Shown piece by piece: positions 36,925 through 46,855 of a stretch of 64,000 nucleotides of DNA. The stretch comes from Citricoccus sp. K5 (GTDB lineage: Bacteria > Actinomycetota > Actinomycetes > Actinomycetales > Micrococcaceae). The position numbers were made by a program, and so were the translations under genes. Each line of letters opens with the position of its first letter. Position 1 is the first letter of the stretch. The DNA lies in the NCBI RefSeq assembly GCF_902506195.1, contig NZ_LR732817.1:1440909-1504908 (forward strand), given 5' to 3'. The notes below the pieces were generated by a model, which did not search any database, was not told the origin of the DNA, and was given only the letters and a program-made list of their open reading frames with translations.

Positions 36925-37563
36925 GTGACGACTGCAACCCATGCCCTCCCCCGGCCCGCAACAGGGCTCCCCAGCCGACCCAATATGGTGCAAGTGGGCA
37001 CCATGGTCTGGCTTTCCAGCGAGCTGATGTTCTTCGGCGGCCTCTTCGCCATGTACTTCACTTTGAAGTCCACCTCCCCTGAATTGTGGGCCGAGAGCAC
37101 CGCGACGCTGAATGTTCCCCTCGCGTTCGTGAACACCCTGATCCTCGTGGCCAGCTCCTTCACGGCCCAGGCCGGCGTGTTCGCTGCCGAGCGCCTCCAG
37201 CCGCGCCGCACCGGAGGCCTGCTCGCCCTCAAGAGCTGGGGCATGGTCGAGTGGTTCATCCTCACCTTCATCATGGGCGCGATCTTCGTCTCCGTGCAGT
37301 GCTACGAGTACGCGGTGCTCGTCTCCCACGGCATCACGATCGACGCCAATGCCTATGGTTCCGCCTTCTACATCACGACGGGCTTCCACGCCATCCACGT
37401 GACCGGCGGACTCATCGCCTTCCTCTTCATCATCGGACGCGCCTACCTGGCCAAGCGCTTCGGTCACCACGAGGCCACCTCGGCCATCGTCGTCTCCTAC
37501 TACTGGCACTTCGTCGATGTCGTCTGGATCGCCCTCTTCGCCATCGTCTACTTCCTGAAATAG
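36925..37563 (+). CDS. ctaE: aa3-type cytochrome c oxidase subunit III
   Basis: The 212-residue protein has five predicted membrane helices and the subunit III pattern: [28 protein letters not shown] and [14 protein letters not shown] at the C-terminus. It is part of the actinobacterial bc1-aa3 supercomplex and stabilises subunit I. It leads the ctaE-qcrCAB operon, with 98 bases to qcrC. GTG start, leaderless-type promoter. Confidence 0.96.
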   Translation: MTTATHALPRPATGLPSRPNMVQVGTMVWLSSELMFFGGLFAMYFTLKSTSPELWAESTATLNVPLAFVNTLILVASSFTAQAGVFAAERLQPRRTGGLLALKSWGMVEWFILTFIMGAIFVSVQCYEYAVLVSHGITIDANAYGSAFYITTGFHAIHVTGGLIAFLFIIGRAYLAKRFGHHEATSAIVVSYYWHFVDVVWIALFAIVYFLK

Positions 37564-37661
37564 GCGCAGCCGTCCTCCCGGCACACCCGCACCACACCGA
37601 GGTAGACCGGATTCGGAACGTCACCCTCCTCCGGTCACAAAAGAAACGTTAGGAACCAACC

Positions 37662-38465
37662 GTGAAGGCACTTTCACAGAAACGGCGCCACCCCATCGCC
37701 GGGCTCGCGCTGCTGCTTCTGGGACTTCTCATCACCGGCGGCCTGTACTCCGTCGCCAGCACCATGAACCAGGCACAGGCCTCCAACACCGGTTCTAGCT
37801 ACAGCGCAGAGGACATCACCGAGGGCGAGAAGCTGTTCAACGCCAACTGTGCCACCTGCCACGGCGTCGAAGCCGTCGGCACCGAGGACGGACCGACCCT
37901 GGTCGGAGTCGGCGCCGCCTCCGTCAACTTCCAGGTCGGCACCGGACGCATGCCGATGCAGATGCAGGGACCTCAGGCCCAGGCCAAGCCGAATCAGTTC
38001 AGTGAAGAACAGACCGCTCAACTGGCCGCCTACGTCGCCTCCCTCGGTGCCGGTCCGGCCATCCCGGACGAGCAGTACCTGGACACGGATCACGAAGACG
38101 TGGACCTGGGCAACGGCGGCACGCTGTTCCGCGTGAACTGCGCCATGTGCCACAACGCCGCTGCTGCCGGCGGTGCCCTCACGCGCGGCAAGTTCGCCCC
38201 CGAGTTGGCCGGCGTCTCCGAGCAGCACATCTACGAGGCCATGATCACCGGCCCGCAGAACATGCCCGTCTTCAGTGACGCCAACATCAAGCCGGAGGAC
38301 AAGCGGGACATCATCGCCTTCCTCAAGCAGATCGAGAGCCAGGGCTCCCCGGGCGGCGCCTCCCTCGGCTCGCTGGGTCCGGTGTCCGAAGGCCTCCTGG
38401 TCTGGACCGGAGGACTGGCAGTCCTCATCGGCTTCATGGTCTGGCTGACCACGCGGTCCTCCTGA
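37662..38465 (+). CDS. qcrC: Cytochrome bc1 complex dihaem cytochrome c subunit
   Basis: The 267-residue protein has an N-terminal membrane anchor (IAGLALLLLGLLITGGLYSV), two c-type haem sites (CATCH near residue 63, CAMCH near residue 160) and a C-terminal membrane helix (TGGLAVLIGFMVWL). The dihaem form carries electrons directly from QcrB/QcrA to the oxidase without a soluble cytochrome c. The GTG start has AGGAA seven to eight bases upstream. Confidence 0.96.
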   Translation: MKALSQKRRHPIAGLALLLLGLLITGGLYSVASTMNQAQASNTGSSYSAEDITEGEKLFNANCATCHGVEAVGTEDGPTLVGVGAASVNFQVGTGRMPMQMQGPQAQAKPNQFSEEQTAQLAAYVASLGAGPAIPDEQYLDTDHEDVDLGNGGTLFRVNCAMCHNAAAAGGALTRGKFAPELAGVSEQHIYEAMITGPQNMPVFSDANIKPEDKRDIIAFLKQIESQGSPGGASLGSLGPVSEGLLVWTGGLAVLIGFMVWLTTRSS

Positions 38466-38532
38466 CCTGACGGCGCCGTGGGGGCGCCGGCCACACACAA
38501 CGTCACATCACTCAAGCAAAGGATTCAGATCT

Positions 38533-39612
38533 ATGTCTGAGCAAAGCCACGGAGGCCCGGACCACACGGGCGCCGTTGAGCACGCCGGTGTGGAGGAGTC
38601 GGGCAAGTACGCCATCGACAACCCCGGCCTCCCGCCGCACCGGCCGCGACTGGCAGACGAGGACCCGAGGGCCGCCAAGCGCGCGGAGCGCCAGGTCGCC
38701 TTCCTGTTCGGCATCTCCATCGTGGGCACCCTCCTGTTCTTCGTGGGCTACTTCGTGGTCGGCCAGATCGGCCCTGACACGACGATCGCCACGGTCCGTC
38801 TCCAGAACATGCTCCTCGGACTCGGCACTGCCTTCGCCATGCTGGGCATCGGCGTCGGTATCGTTCACTGGGCCAAGACTCTGATGCCGGACCACGAGAC
38901 CACCGAGCTGCGTCACGAGGTCCGCACCGAAGCCGATCGCCAGATTGCCGTCGGCATGATCGAGGACATCGTTGACGAGACCCAGGTGAAGCGCCGCCCC
39001 CTGCTGCGCAACACCCTCATCGGCGCCGGCGTCCTCGCCGTCCTGCCCGCGATCGCCATCTTCCGTGACCTCGATGACACAGACAACCGCAGCGAACTGG
39101 CTGCCGAGAACTTCGGCCCGGAGCGCCTGCGGCACACCATGTGGGCACCCGACGTCCGTCTGGTGCGCGACCCCACCGGGACCCCGATCAAGGCCTCCGA
39201 CGTCACCATCGGCTCCGCCTTCCACGTGATCCCGGAAGGCCTCAACGAGCTCGACCCGCACGAGATGCTCAACCAGAAGGCCAAGGCCGTCGTGCTGCTC
39301 ATGCGCATGAACCCCGAGGACATGTACGTCTCCCCCGAGCGTGAGGACTGGAATGTCGACGGCATCGTCGCGTACTCCAAGGTCTGCACGCACGTCGGCT
39401 GCCCCGTCGCGTTGTACGAACAGCACACCCATCACCTGCTGTGCCCCTGCCACCAGTCGACCTTCGACCTGGCGCGGGAGTGCAAGGTGATCTTCGGCCC
39501 GGCCGGCCACGCGCTGCCGCAGCTGCCGATCAGAGTTAATGAAGAGGGCTTCCTGGTCGCTCAGAGCGATTTCCATGAGCCCGTTGGACCGGCATATTGG
39601 GAGCGTGGCTGA
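38533..39612 (+). CDS. qcrA: Rieske iron-sulfur subunit of the bc1 complex
   Basis: The 359-residue protein has three predicted membrane helices, in place of the one found in proteobacteria, as usual for Actinobacteria. The Rieske cluster ligands are CTHVGCP (about 285-291) and CPCHQS (about 305-310). It passes electrons from menaquinol to the dihaem subunit. It lies between qcrC and qcrB; the qcrB ATG is five bases after the stop. Confidence 0.96.
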   Translation: MSEQSHGGPDHTGAVEHAGVEESGKYAIDNPGLPPHRPRLADEDPRAAKRAERQVAFLFGISIVGTLLFFVGYFVVGQIGPDTTIATVRLQNMLLGLGTAFAMLGIGVGIVHWAKTLMPDHETTELRHEVRTEADRQIAVGMIEDIVDETQVKRRPLLRNTLIGAGVLAVLPAIAIFRDLDDTDNRSELAAENFGPERLRHTMWAPDVRLVRDPTGTPIKASDVTIGSAFHVIPEGLNELDPHEMLNQKAKAVVLLMRMNPEDMYVSPEREDWNVDGIVAYSKVCTHVGCPVALYEQHTHHLLCPCHQSTFDLARECKVIFGPAGHALPQLPIRVNEEGFLVAQSDFHEPVGPAYWERG

Positions 39613-39617
39613 TACTC

Positions 39618-41306
39618 ATGAGCACCTCAACCACCACCGAGTACCAGGCCTCGACCCCCACGGGGAAGATCGCGAACTTCATGGACACCCGTGCCGGACT
39701 GTCCCCCATGGTCAAGGAGTTCGGCCGCAAGATCTTCCCGGACCACTGGTCCTTCATGTTCGGCGAAGTCGCCCTCTACACTTTCATCATCCTGTTGATG
39801 TCGGGCACCTTCTTGACGCTCTTCTTCGACCCCTCCATGGCTCACACCACGTATGAGGGCTCCTACAAGCCGCTCTACGGCGTGGAGATGTCCGTGGCCT
39901 ATGCCTCGGCACTGGACATCTCGTTCGACATCCGCGGCGGCCTCTTCATGCGCCAGGTCCACCACTGGGCGGCTCTGCTGTTCGTGGCGGCCATGTCGGT
40001 GCACATGCTCCGCGTGTTCTTCACCGGTGCCTTCCGTCGCCCACGCGAGCTGAACTGGGTCGTCGGCTGCACACTGCTCATCCTGGGCCTGGCCGCCGGC
40101 TTTACCGGCTACTCCCTTCCCGATGAGATGCTCTCCGGCAACGGCCTGCGCATCATCGACGGCGTCGTGAAGGCCATCCCCCTCATCGGCACCTACATCT
40201 CGTTCTTCCTCTTCGGCGGCGAGTTCCCCGGTGACGACATCATCGGGCGTCTGTACATCCTGCACGTGCTCGTGGTGCCGGCTCTGATCCTGCTGATGAT
40301 CGTCATCCACCTGTTCATGGTTGTGGTGCACAAGCACACTCAGTACCCCGGCCCGGGCCGCACGGAGAACAACGTGGTCGGCTACCCGGTCGGCCCGGTA
40401 TACGCGGCCAAGGCCGGTGGCTTCTTCTTCATCGTGTTCGGTGTGGTGGCCCTGCTCGGTGGCTTCTTCACCATCAACGCGATCTGGAACTACGGCCCCT
40501 ACGATCCCTCGCCCGTCCAGGCAGGTACCCAGCCGGACTGGTACATCGGCTTCGTTGACGGCGCGCTGCGCCTGATGCCGGGCTGGCTGGGAGAGTTCTC
40601 GTTCAAGTGGGACATTCCCTTCCCGTGGGGTACCAATACCCTCGCGCTGGGCGTCTTGCTGCCGGCCCTGGTTCCTGCAGGCATCCTCTTCTCCGTCATG
40701 TTCGGTTGGCCGTGGATCGAACGGTGGATCACCAAGGACAACCGCGAGCACCACATCCTGGACCGTCCGCGCAATGCTCCGACCCGCACCGGCGTCGGTG
40801 TGGCCGGCATCATCTGGTACTGCGTCATGTGGGCTGCGGCCTCTTCTGACCTGATCGCCACGCACTTCTCCGTCTCACTGAACGACGTGACGTATTGGTT
40901 GCGCGCGCTCTTCGTATTCGGTCCGTTCATCGGCTTCATTATCACGAAGCGCGTGTGCCTGGCCCTGCAGCGCAAGGATCGTGAGATCGTGTTGCATGGT
41001 CGCGAGGCCGGTGTCATCGAGATGACGCCGGAGGGAGAATTCCGTGAGCGCCATGAGCGCCTGGACGACTTCCGCCTCTACAAGCTCGTCAGCTTCGAGA
41101 ACAAGAAGCCCATTCCGGCTCAGCCTGGCCGTGACGGAAAGATCAAGGCCGCGGAGAAGCAGCGGGCCAAGTTCAACCGCTGGTTCTACGAGGAGCGCGT
41201 TGAGCCGGTGACCCGTGAGGAGCTGGCCGAGGCCAAGTCCCATGACCACTCGGACGTTCCGAGTGCCGTGGAAGGCCAGAGCGGCCAGTCGTCCATCGGT
41301 CACTAA
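39618..41306 (+). CDS. qcrB: Cytochrome b subunit of the bc1 complex
   Basis: The 562-residue protein has the cytochrome b core of eight helices. Haem-binding histidines lie in MRQVHHWAALLF and SVHMLRVFF, and later LHVLVVPALILL and VIHLFMVVVHKH. The PEWY-type quinol site reads QPDWYIGF here. A long basic C-terminal extension is normal for the actinobacterial form. The ATG at 39618 is preferred over an earlier in-frame GTG that lies inside qcrA. A strong terminator follows. Confidence 0.96.
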   Translation: MSTSTTTEYQASTPTGKIANFMDTRAGLSPMVKEFGRKIFPDHWSFMFGEVALYTFIILLMSGTFLTLFFDPSMAHTTYEGSYKPLYGVEMSVAYASALDISFDIRGGLFMRQVHHWAALLFVAAMSVHMLRVFFTGAFRRPRELNWVVGCTLLILGLAAGFTGYSLPDEMLSGNGLRIIDGVVKAIPLIGTYISFFLFGGEFPGDDIIGRLYILHVLVVPALILLMIVIHLFMVVVHKHTQYPGPGRTENNVVGYPVGPVYAAKAGGFFFIVFGVVALLGGFFTINAIWNYGPYDPSPVQAGTQPDWYIGFVDGALRLMPGWLGEFSFKWDIPFPWGTNTLALGVLLPALVPAGILFSVMFGWPWIERWITKDNREHHILDRPRNAPTRTGVGVAGIIWYCVMWAAASSDLIATHFSVSLNDVTYWLRALFVFGPFIGFIITKRVCLALQRKDREIVLHGREAGVIEMTPEGEFRERHERLDDFRLYKLVSFENKKPIPAQPGRDGKIKAAEKQRAKFNRWFYEERVEPVTREELAEAKSHDHSDVPSAVEGQSGQSSIGH

Positions 41307-41320
41307 CCGAAGATCTTCAC

Positions 41321-41356
41321 AGCAGAAGGGCCCCACTACGGTGGGGCCCTTCTGCT
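41321..41356 (+). terminator. Strong hairpin terminator after qcrB
   Basis: A perfect 16-bp stem (41321-41336 with 41341-41356) closes on a TACG tetraloop. It lies 15 bases after the qcrB stop. The U-run is weak, as is usual in high-GC bacteria. Confidence 0.85.
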
Positions 41357-41469
41357 GTTCCAGAGTGCATCCGCGTCATCGTGACAACGTCCTTCGGTAG
41401 CACTCTCGGTACTTCTCGGTGGCCTCTGGTCACCACTGGAACGCTGTTCTGGCGAGTGGAGCTCAGCCA

Positions 41470-42174
41470 TGATCACCAAGCACAGGGACGTGGAAATCGT
41501 CCTCGAGGTCCATGTGGGCACGGGCCAACACCACGCCCGCCCACGGAGGCCAACCTGCGCGCCCAGTACGCCTCGATCGTCGAGCTTGAGGCCGCCTGTG
41601 AGGCGTTCACGGCCAAGCCAAGGTCAACACCCGCCGGCACCGGGAGACCGCCAGGGTGCCAGCGGAGGCACTGGCTGAGGAGCGGGCTCGGTTGCACGTG
41701 CTGCCGGCCGCCCCGCACACCATGGCGCTGGGCACGACACGGATCGTGAACACCGACCAGACCATCCGCTTCGGCTCGGTGCGGTATTCCACCCCGCCAG
41801 GACTCGTGGGATCAGAAGTGTGGGTGCGGGCGGCTGGCTCCGAGCTGGTGGGCGCGGCCGATCTCGACGCCCTGCCGGTGGCCCCGGCGTGGGCCGGAGA
41901 CCGACGGGGACTCACCGGGGTCGCCCGCCACCGGCTGGCGACCCCGGGCAATCCGAGGATCGATTTGTGCCACTATCCCAACCACCCGCAGGACCCCGAC
42001 GGGGCACCCCGGCCGCCACGGCCGGCCGATTCGCCGAAGACGACCTCGCCGCCATCGTGGACCACCAGGCCACCGGGGCCAGCCCGCAGAGCTCGTCGCC
42101 GCAGAGACCCATTCCGCGCAGCCTGGCACCGGCGCCTGGGCCGGCTTCACCACGACCAGCAAGGAACCCACCAC
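41470..42174 (+). pseudogene. istA transposase remnant (IS21 family)
   Basis: Recognisable IstA pieces are spread over different frames: EANLRAQYASIVELEAACEAF, then (after a frameshift near 41615) RVPAEALAEERARLHVLP and TIRFGSVRYSTPPGLVG, then GRFAEDDLAAIVDHQ in a further frame. The catalytic DDE core is missing entirely, so only parts from the C-terminal half survive. The N-terminal 70 bases are not confidently assigned. Confidence 0.75.
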
Positions 42175-42641
42175 GTGAACTCAACCATCACAACCTCCAC
42201 TGCCTCGGCGGTGAGGCCGTCCCCGCCATTGCCCGAGGAACTCACCGAGGTCCTCAAGCGGGTGCGGCTGCCCCACCTGCGGGCCGTAGCTCCGGACGTG
42301 CTGGCCACCGCCACAGCCCAGCGGTGGGACCCCACCGAGGTGCTGCGCGTGCTGTTAGCCGAGGAGATCCGCGGCCGGGACGAGGCCCCCAAGGCCGCCC
42401 GCCGTAAGGCCGCCGCGCTGCCGTCCGGCAAACGTTCGACTCGTGGCGCGAGGCTGACTCCTCGATCCCGGCACAGACCCAGTCCGCACTGGCCACCTTG
42501 GAATGGGTCCACCGCATCAACCGAGCCGAACTCGACCTCGTTGACGACATCGGCATGCTGCCCACCGGGCAGGCCGCCGCCGAAGCGTTCTACCGACTCG
42601 TCGAGGCCACCGCCGGACGAGGAGTCAAACCCCTGACCTGA
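42175..42641 (+). pseudogene. istB ATPase remnant (IS21 family)
   Basis: The frame starts at GTG 42175, overlapping nothing, and keeps the IstB N-terminal domain (LPEELTEVLKRVRLPHLRA). A one-base loss near 42430 shifts the frame inside SGK-TFDSW. The next frame runs ATLEWVHRI directly into NRAELDLVDDIGMLP, so the Walker A loop is deleted. A second deletion joins YRLVEAT to GRGVKPLT, the normal C-terminus. It is inactive. Confidence 0.8.
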
Positions 42642-42717
42642 CTGACAGGGAGATCAACTGACCGCGGGCAGGGAGACCCAATGTCCGCCCACGGGGAAAT
42701 CCCGGTGTCCCTTGACA

Positions 42718-42950
42718 GCCGCATAGGATTCTATGCCAGCAGCATCCTCCGAGCTCTGCAAGAGTATCCTCTGGCCGTCGCCAGCCCAGCGTCTGATCCA
42801 CCGGAGATGGCGCCGGTGAGCGGCTTCTATGGCCTCGTGGACGCTGTTGAGTTGTGATGGTGCCCGTGCGCCGGCGGCTCGGGAGAGACTCGGTCACGCT
42901 CGCTCCCCCGCACTCGCACCATCAGGCCGGTCGACACGTGGAGACGGTGA
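42718..42950. other. Unassigned spacer between IS remnant and ctaF terminator
   Basis: No gene, repeat or known element could be supported. The open frames here run on into the antisense of ctaF and look like shadows. Confidence 0.5.
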
Positions 42951-42999
42951 AACGGCTGAGGCCGGGAAACCCACGTGGGGTTTCCCGGCCTCAGCCGTT
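42951..42999 (-). terminator. Strong hairpin terminator after ctaF
   Basis: A perfect 22-bp stem (42951-42972 with 42978-42999) has a five-base loop. It lies about 30 bases after the ctaF stop on the minus strand. It is the longest perfect hairpin in the window. Confidence 0.85.
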
Positions 43000-43029
43000 G
43001 CTACTGCCGCGCCTGCGGAGCGGATCAGA

Positions 43030-43431
43030 TCAGTGGGCGTGATCACCCTTCGAGTACTCGAAGACCCAGCCGACCAGGAAGTAGATGCCCACACCGACGC
43101 CGATGAAGGCGATCCAGGCATCGATGGCGAGACCGAGCACCAGTGCAGCGCAGGCCAGGCCGAGGCCCAACGGCCACCAGCTCCACGGAGCGAAGCTTCC
43201 GTAGGTGCCGGCGTACTGCGAGATCTCTCCGTGCTCGTCGTCATCCGGGCCCTGGCCGAACTTGCGCTCGGTGAGCCAGAGGAAGACGGCGACCATCAGG
43301 GAGAGGCCAGCCACGGCGTAGAGGGCGGGGATCCCGGCCCATTCGGTCCACCGGACCCAGAAGCCGTAGACCGTGGCCACAACGATCAGGAAGACACCGA
43401 GGATCGTGAACAGCTTGACATTGGTTCTCAC
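43030..43431 (-). CDS. ctaF: Cytochrome c oxidase subunit IV (actinobacterial CtaF)
   Basis: The 133-residue protein has four predicted membrane helices and the CtaF pattern ([44 protein letters not shown]). It is the actinobacterial-type fourth subunit of the aa3 oxidase. The ATG overlaps the ctaD stop by four bases. A strong terminator follows. Confidence 0.95.
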   Translation of the reverse strand: MRTNVKLFTILGVFLIVVATVYGFWVRWTEWAGIPALYAVAGLSLMVAVFLWLTERKFGQGPDDDEHGEISQYAGTYGSFAPWSWWPLGLGLACAALVLGLAIDAWIAFIGVGVGIYFLVGWVFEYSKGDHAH

Positions 43432-45137
43432 TTGGCAGCCGCCTTTTCTCCGAAGACCTCGGGCTCATGCTGCGGGGACGTCGGCAACAGTTCGGGGTGG
43501 TGCAGGTCCAGTGCCGGACGCTCCGAACGGATCCGCGGCAAGGAGTGGAAGTTGTGGCGCGGGGGCGGGCAGGAGGTCGCCCACTCCAGGGAACCACCGA
43601 AGCCCCAGGGATCGTCCACGGTGATCTTCTTGCCCTTGCGCGCCGTGGTGTACACGTTCCAGAAGAACGGGATCAGCGAGGCGCCCAGGACGAAGGAGAA
43701 GATTGTGGAGAACTGGTTCATCAGGGTGAAACCGTCCTCGACCATGTAGTCGGCGTAGCGGCGCGGCATGCCCATGACACCCAGCCAGTGCTGGATGAGG
43801 AAGGTGCCATGGAAGCCGATGAACAGCATCCAGAACTGGATCTTGCCCAGACGTTCGTTGAGCATCTTGCCCGTGAACTTGGGCCACCAGAAGAAGAAGC
43901 CCGCGAACATGGCGAACACCACGGTGCCGAAGACCACGTAGTGGAAGTGCGCCACCACGAAGTAGGTGTCGGAGACGTGGAAGTCCAGCGGCGGCGAGGC
44001 CAGGATGACACCGGTCAGGCCACCGAAGAGGAAGGTGACCATGAAGCCGAGGCTCCAGAGCATCGGGGTCTCGAAGGTGATCGAACCACGCCACATGGTG
44101 CCGATCCAGTTGACGAACTTCACGCCCGTCGGGACGGCGATCAGCATGGTCATCAGCGAGAAGAACGGCAGCAGCACGGAGCCGGTGACATACATGTGGT
44201 GCGCCCACACGGTCACGGACAGTGCGGCAATGGCCGTGGTCGCGAAGACCAGGGTCTTGTATCCGAAGATCGGCTTGCGGCTGAAGACCGGGATGATCTC
44301 CGAGACGATGCCGAAGAACGGCAGCGCGATGATGTAGACCTCGGGGTGCCCGAAGAACCAGAAGAGGTGTTGCCACAGGATGGCGCCACCATTCTCCGGA
44401 TCAAAGATGTGGCCCCCGAAACGACGGTCCATGCCCAACGCACCCAGTGCCGAAGCCAGCGGGGGGAAGGCCATGATCACGAGAATGGCGGTGATCAAGG
44501 TGTTCCAGGTGAAGATCGGCATGCGCCACATCGTCATGCCCGGGGCGCGCATCGTCAGGATGGTGGTGATGAAGTTGACGCCACCCATGATCGTGCCGAA
44601 GCCCTGCAGGAAGAGGCCGAAGACCCAGAGGTCACCGCCCACTCCCGGCGAATAGGTGGTGTTGGACAGCGGCGCATAGGCGAACCAGCCGAAGGACGCG
44701 GCACCCTGCGGGGTGAGGAAGCCGGCCACGGCGATGATGGAGCCGAACAGGAAGAACCAGAACGCCAGGGCGTTCAGACGGGGGAACGACACATCCGGTG
44801 CACCGATCTGCAACGGCATGATGACGTTGGCGAAACCGATGAACAGCGGGGTGGCGAACATCAGCAGCATGATCGTGCCGTGCATGGTGAACAGCTGGTT
44901 GTACTGCTCCTTGGTCTGCAGCAACTGCATGCCCGGCTCGAAGAGCTCGGCGCGGATCAGCAGCGCCATGACGCCGCCGATGCAGAAGAACAGGAAGGAG
45001 ACGATCAGGTACATGTACCCGATGGTCTTGTGGTCGGTACTGGTGATCCAGTTGACGATGATCTTGCCCTTGGACTCGGGCACCACCCGCGGCTGAGCCG
45101 CAGCCGCGTCATCCGTGGCGTATTCGTAAGTGGTCAT
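43428..45137 (-). CDS. ctaD: aa3-type cytochrome c oxidase subunit I
   Basis: The 569-residue protein has 12 predicted membrane helices. It carries the haem/copper motif [15 protein letters not shown], where the His and Tyr crosslink lie, along with WAHHMYVTG and [12 protein letters not shown]. It catalyses oxygen reduction with proton pumping. The start shares one base with the ctaC stop (TGATG), so the two are translationally coupled; ctaF overlaps its end. Length is normal. Confidence 0.97.
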   Translation of the reverse strand: MTTYEYATDDAAAAQPRVVPESKGKIIVNWITSTDHKTIGYMYLIVSFLFFCIGGVMALLIRAELFEPGMQLLQTKEQYNQLFTMHGTIMLLMFATPLFIGFANVIMPLQIGAPDVSFPRLNALAFWFFLFGSIIAVAGFLTPQGAASFGWFAYAPLSNTTYSPGVGGDLWVFGLFLQGFGTIMGGVNFITTILTMRAPGMTMWRMPIFTWNTLITAILVIMAFPPLASALGALGMDRRFGGHIFDPENGGAILWQHLFWFFGHPEVYIIALPFFGIVSEIIPVFSRKPIFGYKTLVFATTAIAALSVTVWAHHMYVTGSVLLPFFSLMTMLIAVPTGVKFVNWIGTMWRGSITFETPMLWSLGFMVTFLFGGLTGVILASPPLDFHVSDTYFVVAHFHYVVFGTVVFAMFAGFFFWWPKFTGKMLNERLGKIQFWMLFIGFHGTFLIQHWLGVMGMPRRYADYMVEDGFTLMNQFSTIFSFVLGASLIPFFWNVYTTARKGKKITVDDPWGFGGSLEWATSCPPPRHNFHSLPRIRSERPALDLHHPELLPTSPQHEPEVFGEKAAAK

Positions 45138-46087
45138 CAGTTCTCTCCCTCGACCGTCGAGTCTTCGCCACCGGTCGGGCCGCCGGCGTCCTCGCGGGTG
45201 GTTCCGTCACCCTGAAGGGGCACTTCCTGGTTCTGGGCGCCATCCGGATGCTCATTCGGATTGCGGTTGTACTCGTCGCCCACGTGGCCGTCTTCCATCT
45301 GGGACAGCTGCGAGGTGAACTCCTGCTCCGAGACGACCTCGACGTTGAAGAGCATCTCCGAGTGGTACTCGCCGCAGAGCTCCGCGCACTTGCCCTGGAA
45401 GGTGCCCTCCTCGGTGGGCGTCAGGTACATGAAGTTCGACTTGCCGGGGACCATGTCCAGCTTGCGCAGGAACGCGGGAACCCAGAACGAGTGGATGACA
45501 TCGCGCGACTTCAGCTCGAACTCGACCGGAACATCGACCGGCAGGTACAGGGTCGGCAGGGTCTCTTCGACACCCTCGGTGCCGTCGAGCTGCGCCTGGA
45601 CGCCCTGGTAGTGCTTCTCTTCGCCCTCGTAGCTGTAGTTGAAGTCCCAGGCCCACTGCTTGCCGTAGACCTCCACGGTCAGCGGAGAGTCCTCCACGGG
45701 GGTGTCGATCTCACGCTGGACACGGTCGGTGAAGCCCCACAGGGTCAGCACCATGATGACCGGCACGACGGTGAACAGCGTCTCCATCGGGACGTTGTAC
45801 GCCATCTGACGCGGGTAGCCCTTGTCATGCTTCCGCCGACGGTAGGCGACCATGCACCACAGCATCATGCCCCAGGCCGCCAGGCCCACGATCAGGGCTG
45901 CGATCCAGGAGTTGACCCACAAATCAGTGATCTGGGCGGACTGGTTGGTGGTCTCCCGTGTGCCGGGCAGGAATCCTCGTTGAACCTGCTCCGAACAACC
46001 GGACAGGACCATGGCTGCCATGACGGCAAGCGCTCCCCCCTTCAGGAGACGCCTGCCACGGCTGCCGGCTTGATTCTGCGATCTCAC
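45137..46087 (-). CDS. ctaC: aa3-type cytochrome c oxidase subunit II
   Basis: The 316-residue lipoprotein-type precursor has a lipobox VLSGC (Cys about residue 31) and two membrane helices. Its copper-A domain carries [14 protein letters not shown] (about residues 230-245) and the haem-transfer segment [11 protein letters not shown]. An acidic disordered tail ends the protein. The GTG at 46087 is preferred because GAGGAAGGG lies seven bases upstream. A 17-bp palindrome lies at 46143-46159. Confidence 0.93.
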   Translation of the reverse strand: MRSQNQAGSRGRRLLKGGALAVMAAMVLSGCSEQVQRGFLPGTRETTNQSAQITDLWVNSWIAALIVGLAAWGMMLWCMVAYRRRKHDKGYPRQMAYNVPMETLFTVVPVIMVLTLWGFTDRVQREIDTPVEDSPLTVEVYGKQWAWDFNYSYEGEEKHYQGVQAQLDGTEGVEETLPTLYLPVDVPVEFELKSRDVIHSFWVPAFLRKLDMVPGKSNFMYLTPTEEGTFQGKCAELCGEYHSEMLFNVEVVSEQEFTSQLSQMEDGHVGDEYNRNPNEHPDGAQNQEVPLQGDGTTREDAGGPTGGEDSTVEGEN

Positions 46088-46142
46088 AGACGGCCCTTCC
46101 TCTTCAATCTCGAGTGCGAATGCCTCCCGTGGCCGCGCTCTC

Positions 46143-46159
46143 CCCAGACAATGTCTGGG
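46143..46159. promoter_or_regulatory. 17-bp perfect palindrome upstream of ctaC
   Basis: CCCAGACA-A-TGTCTGGG is an eight-base inverted repeat about one base, 56 bases before the ctaC start. It is a plausible operator for respiratory control. It does not match any consensus I can name. Confidence 0.5.
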
Positions 46160-46248
46160 CGGGAACGAAAATGCCACAGGGGGACCCCTAGGTTTACTAC
46201 CTACTGTAGAGCTTACCGCCCTGGTCGTCTGCCCTATGACACGCAAAA

Positions 46249-46291
46249 ACGTCGGGCATCCGAACCATTTCCTGGCTCGGATGCCCGACGT
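46249..46291 (-). terminator. Rho-independent terminator after erpA
   Basis: A perfect 15-bp stem (46249-46263 with 46277-46291) has a 13-base loop. On the minus strand it is followed by a run of T, the mark of an intrinsic terminator. It ends the erpA transcript. Confidence 0.88.
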
Positions 46292-46308
46292 CGCGTGGTA
46301 CAGAAGAC

Positions 46309-46701
46309 CTAGTGGAAGGAATCACCGCAGGCACAGGAGCCACCGGCGTTCGGGTTGTCGATGGTGAAGCCCTGCTTGGAGATGGTGTCCTCGAAATCGA
46401 TCGAGGCGCCACTGAGGTACGGCACGCTCATCTTGTCCACGATGACCTCGACGCCGTCGAAGTCTCGCAAGGCGTCGCCGTCCAGCACACGCTCATCGAA
46501 GTAGAGCTGGTAGATCAGGCCGGAGCAACCGCCCGGCTGCACGGCGACGCGCAGACGGAGATCGGTGCGGCCCTCCTGCTCCAGCAGGGTGCGCACCTTG
46601 GCGGCGGCCACATCGCTCAGCTGGACCTCGTGGGCGTCCAGGCCTTCTGCCGGCTGGGCAGTCGGGATCTCGGTCTCGGTGGATTCTGCGGAAACGCTCA
46701 T
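46309..46701 (-). CDS. erpA: Iron-sulfur cluster insertion protein (A-type carrier, ErpA/HesB)
   Basis: The 130-residue protein has the A-type fold and its three conserved cysteines: VQPGGCSGLIY and the C-terminal GGSCACGDSFH. It accepts Fe-S clusters and passes them to target enzymes. The ATG at 46701 has AAGGAG upstream; the frame is open further, but the extra part has no similarity. It lies upstream of the ctaC operon, a usual place in this group. Confidence 0.93.
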   Translation of the reverse strand: MSVSAESTETEIPTAQPAEGLDAHEVQLSDVAAAKVRTLLEQEGRTDLRLRVAVQPGGCSGLIYQLYFDERVLDGDALRDFDGVEVIVDKMSVPYLSGASIDFEDTISKQGFTIDNPNAGGSCACGDSFH

Positions 46702-46855
46702 GCTCGCTCCTTCGTCTGCGTGCGTGCTCCCCCGGTTCGGCGACGGGCCGATCGGTGGGGCGGCCCGGAGGCCACTCTCCCCGGTCCCAACACCCGGTCC
46801 GGACGGTTCATTCCCGACGACCGGATCGAGACCTTCGGTGTCTGTCGAGTCTAGG

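Larger units (their letters stand above)
41470..42717 (+). mobile_element. Decayed IS21-family insertion element
   Basis: Broken istA and istB sequences lie in the normal order and strand. They are followed by a right-hand non-coding end with two CAGGGAGA copies (near 42646 and 42669) and a final ...CCTTGACA. The left end is not clear. Several frameshifts and at least two internal deletions mean it cannot make active proteins. The element lies between the terminators of two convergent respiratory operons and breaks neither. Confidence 0.75.

Noticed and set aside
42829-43749. Open frame (306 codons) right of the IS remnant
   Set aside because: Most of it is antisense to ctaF and ctaD, and the first part shows no similarity to known proteins.
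43467-45215. Long open frame (582 codons) antisense to ctaD
   Set aside because: Charged repetitive translation; ctaD is certain on the other strand.
46186-46205. TAGGT-N5-ACCTA, looks like a DtxR/IdeR iron box upstream of ctaC
   Set aside because: The half-sites are two bases closer than in the 19-bp iron-box consensus and the centre does not match.
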